From assembly GCA_946478965.1 (NCBI GenBank), contig CAMLDQ010000014.1:1-37435 (forward strand): a DNA stretch of 37,435 nucleotides, given 5' to 3'. Below are positions 22,649-30,209 of the stretch, one piece after another (within the stretch, counting starts at the first letter, position 1; each line of letters starts with the position of its first letter). This stretch comes from an uncultured Methylobacillus sp. Lineage in GTDB: Bacteria; Pseudomonadota; Gammaproteobacteria; Burkholderiales; Methylophilaceae. The notes below the pieces were generated by a model, which was not told the DNA's origin, ran no database searches, and saw nothing but the letters and a program-made list of their open reading frames with translations. The translations under genes were made by a program, and so were the position numbers.

Positions 22649-22984
22649 TTACGAGAACTTACGACCGCTTGCACGGATAACTAAAGCACTTGCAGCGCTT
22701 GCCAACGTGGAGATAAATCCGCCAACCTCCAGAATGTGTCCGACAACCTCGGGGAACGTATAGGACTTCCCGGCAGGAATTGTTTTCGTGAAAGTGATGG
22801 TATTTGACCCGCCAGCCGCGCCAGCCGGCGCTACCAAGTTGACGGAAATGGATGCCGGGGAACCCGTTACATTCGTTGCTGTGAACTTGTCAATCGAGGT
22901 TTGCATCAAGGTCGATGTGTATTGCGTTGTCTGTGCATTCTCTGCGAACTTTGCTTCGAATAACACTGCTGGAGTAGTTGCCAT
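22649..22984 (-). CDS. Small virion protein, unknown
   Basis: 111 residues, ATG at 22984 with AAGGAA upstream. It is beta-rich: V-L-F-E-A-K-F-A-E-N-A-Q-T-T-Q-Y, S-I-S-V-N-L-V-A-P-A-G, T-I-T-F-T-K-T-I-P-A-G-K-S-Y-T-F-P-E. The pattern resembles small structural/decoration proteins in tail regions. It stands between the fibre-like gene and the late promoter; transcription from upstream ends about here. It has no named family that I know. Confidence 0.6.
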   Translation of the reverse strand: MATTPAVLFEAKFAENAQTTQYTSTLMQTSIDKFTATNVTGSPASISVNLVAPAGAAGGSNTITFTKTIPAGKSYTFPEVVGHILEVGGFISTLASAASALVIRASGRKFS

Positions 22985-22995
22985 GATGTATTTCC

Positions 22996-23943
22996 TTATG
23001 ATCCGATGCCGTTATTGATGAGAGCCTGACGAATATTATTTGCCAATGTAATGACGGTAGGCAAATCAGTAGCTGCTGCACCTAGTGCAAACGGTGTTTG
23101 TACAGCCTGCCCATTACAAGCAAATGCCCCTGTAGATCGGAGACTTCCAGTTACATTGACTAGGCCGGTTCCATCGATCTTCAGGCGCTCTGTTCCATTT
23201 ACAAGGAAGCGATGGCCGAAAAATGATGCTGCCCCAACGCCGGAATTGTATTCGATTATGCCCTCGGTGCTGGTAGGGCCAAGGCCAATGGAGTACGCCC
23301 CGCTAGGCTGGAGTATCCATGCCTTAGTGGATGAACCGCCAGCAGAAATTGTCGTCTCCAGCGTCGTGAATCGGCCAGAGCGTGCGGTGGTCGCACCGAT
23401 TGACATATTGTTTACGGTGCCCGCCGTGGCAGGGTTAATCGTTGCTGTTCCGGTTCCGGTTGGGCTGACAGTAACGTTGGCATTAGCAGGGCTGAGCGTT
23501 ACCGTGGAACTTGCTGTGAGCGTTGTAAATGCGCCTGTTGATGGAGTCGTTACGCCAATCGAAGTCCCGTCAATGCTTCCGCCAGTAATCTCTACCTCGT
23601 CAGCATTCTGGATAGCGATTGTCCCGAAAGCTATGGCGGGCTGAAAGTCCTCAGATTCGTCCACTTCACCAGGCGCTAGAGAAAAATCCTCTTCCTCAAG
23701 ATGATGCGCCCCACTTGGTGCCATCAAGGCTTGATCTAGCTCCGAAATAACATCTGTCAGCGCAGAAAGTGCCGCTGTTGCCATTGCAATTGCCGTATTG
23801 GCGTTGTTATTGGCTTGCTCGACAGTCGTCGGCAGTGACGTACCAACGTCCAGCAAGAGCTGTTCAAACGCTCTAATTGTCTGGTGGTCAGGGAGGAATT
23901 TCCTCAGTTGTTCACGCGTCAGCCCGAGTAGATTGTTAGGCAT
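22996..23943 (-). CDS. Fibre- or needle-like virion protein
   Basis: 315 residues. The ATG at 23943 overlaps the end of the gp10-like gene by eight bases. An N-terminal anchor-like region (L-L-G-L-T-R-E-Q-L-R-K-F-L-P-D-H) and a helical Asn/Ala segment (about 42-70) are followed by an acidic part. Repeated units of the type I-D-G-T-S-I-G-V-T-T-P-S-T-G-A-F-T-T-L and M-S-I-G-A-T-T-A-R-S-G-R-F-T-T-L then build a trimeric beta-fibre. It occupies the slot of the P22 tail needle gp26, right after gp10. It could be the tail plug/needle or a short side fibre; I cannot decide from sequence. Confidence 0.65.
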   Translation of the reverse strand: MPNNLLGLTREQLRKFLPDHQTIRAFEQLLLDVGTSLPTTVEQANNNANTAIAMATAALSALTDVISELDQALMAPSGAHHLEEEDFSLAPGEVDESEDFQPAIAFGTIAIQNADEVEITGGSIDGTSIGVTTPSTGAFTTLTASSTVTLSPANANVTVSPTGTGTATINPATAGTVNNMSIGATTARSGRFTTLETTISAGGSSTKAWILQPSGAYSIGLGPTSTEGIIEYNSGVGAASFFGHRFLVNGTERLKIDGTGLVNVTGSLRSTGAFACNGQAVQTPFALGAAATDLPTVITLANNIRQALINNGIGS

Positions 23944-25348
23944 TCAGCGCCTCCACTTCCGCCTCTAGCCGTGCAAGAGAAATAAATGCGTCACTTGTAC
24001 CCCGGAAATTCTGGATCCGCCAATTCCTCATATCGCCCTGGCGCTGCCATGTGATGCGCTTCAGTCGCTGGCCTTGAGTTCCAGCAGGGCATTCCTTTTC
24101 CTGACTCCAGTTTTCGCCATCCAGCGAGTATGAAGTCCAAATGATCGGATTTTCTCCGAGTGGCACGCGGCCAGGCAGTGCAACCAGTTCAAGGCTATGA
24201 ATCTGCGCACCCTTACTCGCGTTATAGATGATCGGCGTACTGAACTCCCATCCCACCGTGGCGCCGTAGTGATGCGCAATGCTGTCATCTAGTACGCCAA
24301 TACGAGCAACCTGTGGATCACCGACAAGCCACTTGTTGTAGCACCAGACATGGCTGACCGCCCTGTACTGCGCCTTCCCGACGATGGACGATGTAAGACT
24401 GAACCACACCGGGGACTCCAGCGCTTGGGATGCATTGGCGTCGTAAACAAGGCATTGGTCAGGCAAGTGCAGTATGAGATACTGGTGATTGCTATCCATG
24501 CGGGATTCGAGCAAGCAGCCGGCGAGATCCTGCTCAGAATACCCTTTCAGGATCATGTCAATTTCTCGCGTGGACACTTTCACGGTCACGCTGTTCTGAG
24601 CGATCCATACCGAGCAAGGCTCACCCCGTCCACCGCCGAGGAATGCAACAACTTCATCGGACCCTTGCGTGAACACGCAGCAAGCATGCGTACCTACAGC
24701 GCCGCGCTGGACCTGAGCGCCCTCATTTCGCTGGAATGGGAACCCTACCCCGCCGATGTTGTTGAAAACCTCGATAGTATAGCGATTTACCGCATGAGGC
24801 TCGTTGCGTAATTTCAGGATAGCAACAACAGGATCGGGGTCAACTTCACTTGATCCATATTTGAACGGGTCAACCGCTGTCGGGTCATTCAGCTCCGTGA
24901 CAACAATGGACTCTCCATCTGTCGTCATGAAATAGCCATCAACCCAAATTACATCGAGGACAGTGCCAATATCCGAATCGGCAACTTGGGTAAGCGTGCC
25001 ATCGTAGTAGTACAGATTTCCGCCACCAGCAATTGCAAGGCGGTCAAATGAGTAATCAAAAGACACATAGCCAGAGCCAGCAATAAAGCCGATGTCGTCA
25101 ATACTGGCGTCAGCGTTGACGCGGACGAAATGACTGCCCATCACGCGATAGCAAATGCCGTTCCAGTTGATCCCACCCCTATCAATTCCAGGGGCATTAG
25201 CGGCAAACTCGACCAGCCCTGGCCCTGGCCGCAGATAGCCCTGCGAAATGCCTTGGTCTTCCGGAACTGGCACCATATTGCGCGGATATGCAACACGGAA
25301 ATCTGCATTCTCGTCTGTGTAGATGCCGCGAACGATAGGGATTTGCAT
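23936..25348 (-). CDS. Packaged-DNA stabilisation protein, P22 gp10-like
   Basis: 470 residues, start overlapping the previous stop as TAATG. The opening Q-I-P-I-V-R-G-I-Y-T and R-N-M-V-P-V-P, then G-Y-L-R-P-G-P-G-L-V, are typical of the gp10 (Phage_stabilise) family. It is beta-propeller-like throughout (F-D-Y-S-F-D-R-L-A-I-A-G-G-G-N-L-Y-Y-Y-D-G). gp10 closes the portal-gp4 channel after packaging and forms part of the tail hub. Length matches P22 gp10 (about 470). Its place between gp4-like and needle-like genes supports this. Confidence 0.85.
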   Translation of the reverse strand: MQIPIVRGIYTDENADFRVAYPRNMVPVPEDQGISQGYLRPGPGLVEFAANAPGIDRGGINWNGICYRVMGSHFVRVNADASIDDIGFIAGSGYVSFDYSFDRLAIAGGGNLYYYDGTLTQVADSDIGTVLDVIWVDGYFMTTDGESIVVTELNDPTAVDPFKYGSSEVDPDPVVAILKLRNEPHAVNRYTIEVFNNIGGVGFPFQRNEGAQVQRGAVGTHACCVFTQGSDEVVAFLGGGRGEPCSVWIAQNSVTVKVSTREIDMILKGYSEQDLAGCLLESRMDSNHQYLILHLPDQCLVYDANASQALESPVWFSLTSSIVGKAQYRAVSHVWCYNKWLVGDPQVARIGVLDDSIAHHYGATVGWEFSTPIIYNASKGAQIHSLELVALPGRVPLGENPIIWTSYSLDGENWSQEKECPAGTQGQRLKRITWQRQGDMRNWRIQNFRGTSDAFISLARLEAEVEALNA

Positions 25349-25734
25349 TATTTCACCGCTTGATCAGCAGTAAGGGCTACCTGCATTCCATCACCGGACG
25401 TTTGCCGGATGGCAAAGTAGTGGCCTGGAGGCAGCAGGATAGATACTGTGTTCATGTTGGTCACGTTCAGATTGCCTAGCGACAGAGAGCCGCCTACAGC
25501 GTTTTTGTACTTCGCCACGACCATACCACCGCCAGACGCCACGGCATTGCTTGGGCCACTTCTTACCTCACCCTCGCATGTTTCACCTACAGCAAGGCTT
25601 TGAGTAGCCGTGCATTCAATCGTCAGCGTGATATAGGCGGCGCGGGTCGGGTCACTGGCCTGATAAGCCGTAGCCAGCGACAAAGACCTTGCGCCGGGGC
25701 CATTTACTTCAAGCGTCCCGAATCCAGAGTCCAT
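25348..25734 (-). CDS. Small beta-rich virion protein, unknown
   Basis: 128 residues, directly before the gp10-like gene. Beta-rich sequence: A-Y-I-T-L-T-I-E-C-T-A-T, C-E-G-E-V-R-S-G-P-S, V-S-I-L-L-P-P-G-H-Y-F-A-I-R. I-L-L-P-P-G-H-Y-F-A is reminiscent of small jelly-roll-type decoration proteins. P22 has no gene in this slot, so this is part of a three-gene insert between the gp4- and gp10-like genes. Confidence 0.55.
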   Translation of the reverse strand: MDSGFGTLEVNGPGARSLSLATAYQASDPTRAAYITLTIECTATQSLAVGETCEGEVRSGPSNAVASGGGMVVAKYKNAVGGSLSLGNLNVTNMNTVSILLPPGHYFAIRQTSGDGMQVALTADQAVK

Positions 25735-25736
25735 GA

Positions 25737-26042
25737 TTAGTATCCATCGCCGGTCATGACCTGAAGCGATGTGCCGGCAGCACTGATATAGGCCAGTGTA
25801 TCGTGCTTTGTATCTTTGGTGATGGTCGAGGCCTGCCCGCCAGCAATCGGGAAATCAGCAATAGACGCAGCAGTGCCAGGCTGGTCAGCGCTGCTGTACG
25901 TCTGGACATAGGCGATATTTGCGCCAGTATTAACAATGCGCACCTGGCGATTGTCTTTGTTGATTGTCGCGTTTGCGGAAGCTGCGGCAGCGGAAAGAAC
26001 TTGGTTTGTGCCGTATGCCGGCATGAATGGTTGCTTGATCAT
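25737..26042 (-). CDS. Small beta-rich virion protein, unknown
   Basis: 101 residues. S-A-N-A-T-I-N-K-D-N-R-Q-V-R-I-V-N-T-G-A-N-I-A-type beta strands open a small barrel, with I-A-G-G-Q-A-S-T-I-T-K-D in the second half. Similar short proteins occur in the tail regions of podoviruses, often next to the adjacent 128-residue protein. It is the second member of the three-gene insert. The function is unknown. Confidence 0.55.
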   Translation of the reverse strand: MIKQPFMPAYGTNQVLSAAAASANATINKDNRQVRIVNTGANIAYVQTYSSADQPGTAASIADFPIAGGQASTITKDTKHDTLAYISAAGTSLQVMTGDGY

Positions 26043-26054
26043 GATGAGCCCTTT

Positions 26055-26516
26055 TTAGCCGACGCGGAACCAGGATTGATATACGCCATCGAAACGAAGG
26101 CGGAAGAATGCATTTTCGGTCAGAGTGGTAGGCGCGCCATTTACCGCAGTCGCGCCGTTGCCACTGACAGTCAGAGCCGTTACATCCTGAGTCGTGCTGA
26201 CGAGAACTTGCTGTCCATCCACGCAGTTAGCCACAGGCGGAAGAACAATAGTGCCTGCTGCAAATCCACCGGTTGGCGTCATCAGCAGATATACGTTTTG
26301 ACCATCCACAGAGGGGATTACAGCCACACTGAATCCAGACGCATTCGGCATACTGTATTGCGTCATATCGTCGCCAGGCGCTGTCAGGTTCTCTTGCAGG
26401 AAAGTCAGCAGAGTGGAAAGCGAAGCCTTGCGCGTGTCGCTATTTGCCGCTGCCCATACCGCCAGCAGGTCGGAGCCTGAGAGCGTATCCATGGACGAGA
26501 GTTGAGAGATATTCAT
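26055..26516 (-). CDS. Virion-associated protein with fibre-like N-terminus
   Basis: 153 residues, ATG at 26516. The N-terminal I-S-Q-L-S-S-M-D-T-L-S-G-S-D-L-L-A-V-W is the anchor-type sequence often found at the start of phage tail fibres and appendages. It continues D-T-R-K-A-S-L-S-T-L-L-T-F-L-Q-E-N, then beta-strands, ending F-F-R-L-R-F-D-G-V-Y-Q-S-W-F-R-V-G. It could be a short appendage or a collar protein. Position is directly after the gp4-like gene. Confidence 0.6.
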   Translation of the reverse strand: MNISQLSSMDTLSGSDLLAVWAAANSDTRKASLSTLLTFLQENLTAPGDDMTQYSMPNASGFSVAVIPSVDGQNVYLLMTPTGGFAAGTIVLPPVANCVDGQQVLVSTTQDVTALTVSGNGATAVNGAPTTLTENAFFRLRFDGVYQSWFRVG

Positions 26517-26519
26517 GGA

Positions 26520-27005
26520 TCACTCCAGAGTAATTTCGTTGTCCTGCTGTCCGGCGCTCAGTGATTGAGTCGGCGGCGGCAGGAATGTGTAATTCGGCGT
26601 GCGGTATGGCTTATTCCCGGCGCCAGATGGCAAGCTTGGCTTGAATTGCTGCTCAGGAGGGAAGGCGGCCAAGTTAGGCAGTGATGCAAATGCAGTACGT
26701 GCCGCAAGCAGAGTTTGCTGCGAAAGCGTCTTGCCGTAGCTTGGCCCCAAGCGCACAGCCAGGGTCAGATAAACAGCTTCAATCGCCCAATCAGGAAGCC
26801 CAGACTCTGAATCAAGCTCAGAATCATTTGGGCCGGCAGGCAGCGCATAGCCAAGGCGAATGCCACGATTTCCCCATGACGCCATCATGCTATCAAGCGT
26901 TCGTAGCGCGGCCTGCATGTCATCCGGGTCAATGTTGAAAATGTTCGGATTCTTGCCGATTTCCGTCAGTGCTTGCTCAATAATCTGCTGTTTAGTCCAG
27001 CTCAT
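26520..27005 (-). CDS. Tail accessory factor, P22 gp4-like
   Basis: 161 residues. The opening S-W-T-K-Q-Q-I-I-E-Q-A-L-T-E-I-G and M-M-A-S-W-G-N-R-G-I-R-L-G-Y match the gp4 family, the head-to-tail adaptor that binds the portal. The C-terminal part is Pro-rich (F-L-P-P-P-T-Q). P22 gp4 also has reported peptidoglycan hydrolase activity, which cannot be judged here. Its place after the coat gene and before gp10 is that of P22. Confidence 0.8.
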   Translation of the reverse strand: MSWTKQQIIEQALTEIGKNPNIFNIDPDDMQAALRTLDSMMASWGNRGIRLGYALPAGPNDSELDSESGLPDWAIEAVYLTLAVRLGPSYGKTLSQQTLLAARTAFASLPNLAAFPPEQQFKPSLPSGAGNKPYRTPNYTFLPPPTQSLSAGQQDNEITLE

Positions 27006-27008
27006 GGC

Positions 27009-27356
27009 TTAGCCTTGGGTTTGTTTTGCCTCAGCCACCATTTCAGCCAGGCGCTCGGTTGGAATGTTCTTTGGGAATTCAAGGCCCAGCTCAGTAGCTT
27101 CAGCCTTCAGCGCATCACGGTCTTGCGTGGCTTCATCCGGCGCAGCGGTCTCTTGTTCTTGCTTGGCCTGCTCTAGGACTGGTACAGGCTCAGGCTGCTC
27201 AGCACGGCGCTTTGCATTCGTAGTCGTATCTTCCCAGCCATCACCATAGGCGGCTTCATGCTCAGCTTCATCATTGACGATCAGCGTTGCGAAGCGCGCG
27301 CCGTGGATTTCTTCGACGCCAGGGAATTTGTACAGCATGCGTGGGTAATCGCTCAT
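27009..27356 (-). CDS. Hypothetical protein between coat and adaptor genes
   Basis: 115 residues from the ATG at 27356 (AGGA seven to eight bases upstream); the longer frame enters the terminator hairpin. The first half, P-R-M-L-Y-K-F-P-G-V-E-E-I-H-G, looks like a short folded domain. The rest is an acidic, Gln/Ala-rich helix ending with A-L-K-A-E-A-T-E-L-G-L-E-F and R-L-A-E-M-V-A-E-A, which resembles the helix-extension (Rho-N/SAP-like) ends of phage head-tail proteins. It starts right behind the terminator at 27370-27396. Confidence 0.6.
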   Translation of the reverse strand: MSDYPRMLYKFPGVEEIHGARFATLIVNDEAEHEAAYGDGWEDTTTNAKRRAEQPEPVPVLEQAKQEQETAAPDEATQDRDALKAEATELGLEFPKNIPTERLAEMVAEAKQTQG

Positions 27357-27369
27357 GGAATCCTCAGTA

Positions 27370-27396
27370 AGAAAAAAGGCCCGCACGTGGCGGGCC
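27370..27396 (-). terminator. Intrinsic terminator after the coat gene
   Basis: On the minus strand GGCCCGC (27396-27390) pairs with GCGGGCC (27384-27378) around a five-base loop, followed by a T tract (27377-27371). It lies 30 bases past the coat stop (27426) and 14 before the next start codon, so it should reduce downstream expression rather than end the operon. Confidence 0.8.
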
Positions 27397-27425
27397 GTGT
27401 CACCCTTGACGAGTGCTGTTTAGAT

Positions 27426-28724
27426 TTATGCCTGGCTAAACAGGATATTGCCGCACATCTCAGGGTTGGTCATACCAACACCCCAGCGCGAGTCGCAGCG
27501 ATACTTGTACATCTTCGAGTTGATATCGAAGAATTTGTACAGCATAACTTCAATGCCCAGCTCGGTAGTACCACGCATGTAGCCGGCGCCAGCAGCGGTC
27601 AGGCCTTCATCAATGCCATTGCGACCTGGCAGCAGTTCGATAGCGCGCTCATCGAAGAACGGCATCACGTTGCCCGAAGTAGTGTTCAGGAAGGTGATAG
27701 CGGCGCCGTTGGCAGGGGTCGCGGTCACGTTCTTGTATTCAGCTTCAGGCTGGGTCGAGCCGCCGTTGGAGATGATTGGCGGGCTGATGGTCACAACACC
27801 CGAACCGCCAGCGCCGGAAACAATGGCGGTGATGGTGAAGGTTTTCAGTTGGCCAGTATCGCCTTTGGTGATGTGGTGAACAGCGTTAACGCCCGCAATG
27901 GTGAACTTGTCGCCCACCTTCACAGTGCCGGAAGTGACGGCAATGGTCAGGTTTTGGTAACGGTTGTCCACGTTGGCAGTTTCACCAGTCGAGGCGGTGC
28001 TGGTCGCTTTCGGCACGAAGAACTGATTGGCGCCGTTCACGGTCACAGTCACGCCAGCCGCAGCGGTCAGGCGGTAAGTGTAGTCCGACTTGAAGGTTTC
28101 GAAGCTGGAAATACGACCGATGTAGGATTGCTCGTAGGCAGTGTTCACCTTAGAGTTTGCCGAGGTCTGAGGTTTCGCCAGGGTGCTTGCCATGTTGTTG
28201 TAATCGCGGGCATGTGCGACTGCAACGCGGCGCCCCATGTCGCCAACCAGGCCTTGCTCGATCATCAGAGCGTCAGCCAGCGACAGGTCATCATAGCCAG
28301 AAGCGGCCACAGTACGCTTAACGGTCAGGGTGCCCTGAATACCGGCCACATCGGAGATGGAAACGTTGATCTTCGACGCCAGCGCCTGGAAGGCCGATTT
28401 CATCTTGCGATCACGTTGCTGCGGGTCGTTCAGATCATTGCTGGTCATCTTCCATGGCACGGACTTGTCATAGCCCAAGGCGATAGGCACGGACAATTGA
28501 GTGACATCCGAGAAGGATGCGCTGATATCGGTGCCGGCAGGGCCATCCACGGTGGTGGAGATGTACGGCACAGGGCGCCAGATTGCGGTGCCTTGCGAAC
28601 GCTCCAGAATGACTGGGTCGGCGTTGAACTTGCTGACGTTACGGCCAATGACCAGCATGTCATCGAAGCCGGCCAGCATCTTGTCGAATTCGACTGTTTC
28701 TTGCTTGGAAAATTGCGAAGCCAT
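27426..28724 (-). CDS. Major capsid (coat) protein, P22 coat-like
   Basis: 432 residues. The sequence has the features of the P22 coat family: E-F-D-K-M-L-A-G-F-D-D-M-L-V, then W-R-P-V-P-Y-I-S-T-T-V-D-G, L-G-Y-D-K-S-V-P-W-K-M-T, and an inserted beta domain in the middle (T-V-T-V-N-G-A to P-E-A-E-Y-K-N, about 230-345). Length is close to P22 gp5 (430). It forms the T=7 shell with the scaffold. It lies behind the scaffold and homing-endonuclease genes under the promoter at 30170-30198, and a terminator follows at once. Confidence 0.88.
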   Translation of the reverse strand: MASQFSKQETVEFDKMLAGFDDMLVIGRNVSKFNADPVILERSQGTAIWRPVPYISTTVDGPAGTDISASFSDVTQLSVPIALGYDKSVPWKMTSNDLNDPQQRDRKMKSAFQALASKINVSISDVAGIQGTLTVKRTVAASGYDDLSLADALMIEQGLVGDMGRRVAVAHARDYNNMASTLAKPQTSANSKVNTAYEQSYIGRISSFETFKSDYTYRLTAAAGVTVTVNGANQFFVPKATSTASTGETANVDNRYQNLTIAVTSGTVKVGDKFTIAGVNAVHHITKGDTGQLKTFTITAIVSGAGGSGVVTISPPIISNGGSTQPEAEYKNVTATPANGAAITFLNTTSGNVMPFFDERAIELLPGRNGIDEGLTAAGAGYMRGTTELGIEVMLYKFFDINSKMYKYRCDSRWGVGMTNPEMCGNILFSQA

Positions 28725-28726
28725 GA

Positions 28727-29203
28727 TTACTTATCCTTTAATAGTGGGGAAGTGCTGTAATTGCCTTTACTACGAAGATATTTAGCAGCAGCCTCAAGCA
28801 CAGCAGGGCAATCTTTAAGGTTCCCGAGGCCACGATTGCATGCTTGACACAGCAACCCTCGAATCTCACCTGTCTGATGGTTATGATCTACTGATACTGC
28901 ATGTGGATCACGCCCCCTTGGTGCCATCTCTACCTGACAAATTCCGCATTTACCTTTTTGATCTTCCCACATCAAATTAAACTGATCTGGGGAGAGTTTG
29001 TAATTGCGCCACAGATTACGAACAAAAGTTGCTGCTTTAGCTTCCTTTGTTGTGCTGTACGTAGTCATGTATTCCTTCATATATGCTGCTCTGGACTCTT
29101 TGTTTTCCTCATTCCATTTCTGGAAATTGGCTTTCACCTTGTCCTTATTGGCGGCACGCCAGTTTTTCATGTATGCCGACTTCTCTTCCTTAGTCATTGC
29201 CAT
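28727..29203 (-). CDS. HNH / endonuclease VII-type homing endonuclease
   Basis: 158 residues, between the scaffold and coat genes. A basic helical N-terminus (Y-M-K-N-W-R-A-A-N-K-D-K-V-K) leads to C-G-I-C-Q-V-E, V-S-V-D-H-N-H-Q-T-G-E-I-R-G-L-L-C-Q-A-C-N-R-G-L-G, the four-Cys zinc HNH site of recombination endonuclease VII. C-x2-C pairs bind zinc and D-H-N-H is catalytic. Its base composition is AT-richer than the neighbours and no assembly role is needed, so it is a mobile gene inserted in a conserved gene pair. It may be co-expressed from the scaffold promoter. It has a weak ribosome site. Confidence 0.85.
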   Translation of the reverse strand: MAMTKEEKSAYMKNWRAANKDKVKANFQKWNEENKESRAAYMKEYMTTYSTTKEAKAATFVRNLWRNYKLSPDQFNLMWEDQKGKCGICQVEMAPRGRDPHAVSVDHNHQTGEIRGLLCQACNRGLGNLKDCPAVLEAAAKYLRSKGNYSTSPLLKDK

Positions 29204-29214
29204 TACGGCATTTC

Positions 29215-30120
29215 CTATGCGGCCTGCTGGCGGGAGCGCTCACGGTGGTAAGCGGCCACTTTCGTGCGGTCGCCTGTCCGGTCAGCTTCCTCCATCAACT
29301 TAGCCAATTTCGAATCCACAGCACCTGAGACTGGCGCGCTTGCACGCACGCGAGTTTCGGGGGCCGGGGCAGTTTTCTTCGGTTGGGTTTTCACTTGGGT
29401 CTCCAGCTTCGCCAGTGCCATAGCGAACTTTACCGGGTTAGAAATGGATGCCAACTCCTTTGCCTTGGCGGGGCGCTTACCGATGGCATATGCCAGCAGC
29501 GCGGAGTTATCGGCCTCCAGAAGGATTGCCTGCTGAATTTCGTTGAAGCTGCCACGTACAACATCTGCTGCTTCTTCGTAATCCGGCACGCGCAGCGCTG
29601 CCGCTGCCTTCTGATGAGTCTCGACTTTTGTTTTCCATTCCGTTTCAGCGCGTTCCTGTTGGGCGCGTGCATCTCGCTCGCGGCCTTCAATTTCAGTCTT
29701 GCGCTGGTGCCAGGCATCAAGCTTCCGGTCAAAGACTTCTTCATCAAAGTCAATGTCTGGATCGCTCATTTTCGGGCGAGGGCCAATTTCCTGCTTCGGC
29801 TCATTAACATGCGAGGCGGCGGCCTTCTCAGCCTTAAGCTCACGCAGTTCACGCACCACAGCACGATGCTCCTTGCGCAGGTCTTTCAACCATGCTGGAG
29901 CTGGGCCACTTGGTACGCCATCCTCAGCGGTACTCGGATCTTCGCCTTCCAAACTGACGACTAGGCCTTCCTCTTCATCTCCATCCTGGCCTTGGCCTTC
30001 TGGCGTCTCGCCAGATTCTTCCTCGGAACCATTCTCGGAGTTGCTTTCGGAGCCTTCCGCCTGCTCTTCCTCGGCGGAAGTATCGCCTTCTTCACCCTGG
30101 CTAATCTCAGTAATACCCAT
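29215..30120 (-). CDS. Scaffolding protein
   Basis: 301 residues from the ATG at 30120 behind AAAGGGG; the longer frame upstream is excluded because the promoter starts near 30163. The N-terminal 90 residues are extremely acidic and disordered (Glu/Gly/Ser/Asp), with L-V-V-S-L-E-G-E-D near 60. The rest is a charged helical protein (R-E-L-R-E-L-K-A-E-K-A, R-D-A-R-A-Q-Q-E-R-A-E), ending in a basic tail (T-K-V-A-A-Y-H-R-E-R-S-R-Q), the coat-binding feature of P22 scaffold. Its place between portal and coat fits. Assignment is by composition and position. Confidence 0.75.
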   Translation of the reverse strand: MGITEISQGEEGDTSAEEEQAEGSESNSENGSEEESGETPEGQGQDGDEEEGLVVSLEGEDPSTAEDGVPSGPAPAWLKDLRKEHRAVVRELRELKAEKAAASHVNEPKQEIGPRPKMSDPDIDFDEEVFDRKLDAWHQRKTEIEGRERDARAQQERAETEWKTKVETHQKAAAALRVPDYEEAADVVRGSFNEIQQAILLEADNSALLAYAIGKRPAKAKELASISNPVKFAMALAKLETQVKTQPKKTAPAPETRVRASAPVSGAVDSKLAKLMEEADRTGDRTKVAAYHRERSRQQAA

Positions 30121-30169
30121 CTTTTCCCCTTTACTCGCTGAATTCGGCCAGCGGATGCCGCATGCCTGC

Positions 30170-30198
30170 ATAATAGGCAAATTCTATCTTTGATGCAA
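30170..30198 (-). promoter_or_regulatory. Late promoter in front of scaffold/coat genes
   Basis: TTGCAT (30198-30193) and TATTAT (30175-30170) on the minus strand, spacer 17 ending GATAGAATTTGCC. The same spacer and -35/-10 arrangement occurs at 22609-22638. It starts transcription near 30163, ahead of the scaffold ATG, and lies in the 90-base gap after the portal gene. Confidence 0.7.
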
Positions 30199-30207
30199 TA
30201 CCGATAG
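30184..30207. promoter_or_regulatory. Late dyad CTATC-N14-GATAG, copy 2
   Basis: CTATC (30184-30188) and GATAG (30203-30207) flank 14 bases that hold the -35 of the scaffold promoter, the same geometry as at 22623-22646. GATAG ends in the last bases before the portal stop at 30210. Confidence 0.6.
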
Positions 30208-30209
30208 CA

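Noticed and set aside
27258..28760. 500-codon plus-strand ORF opposite the coat gene
   Set aside because: It is antisense to a clearly recognised coat gene, has no ribosome site, and looks like a shadow from codon bias.
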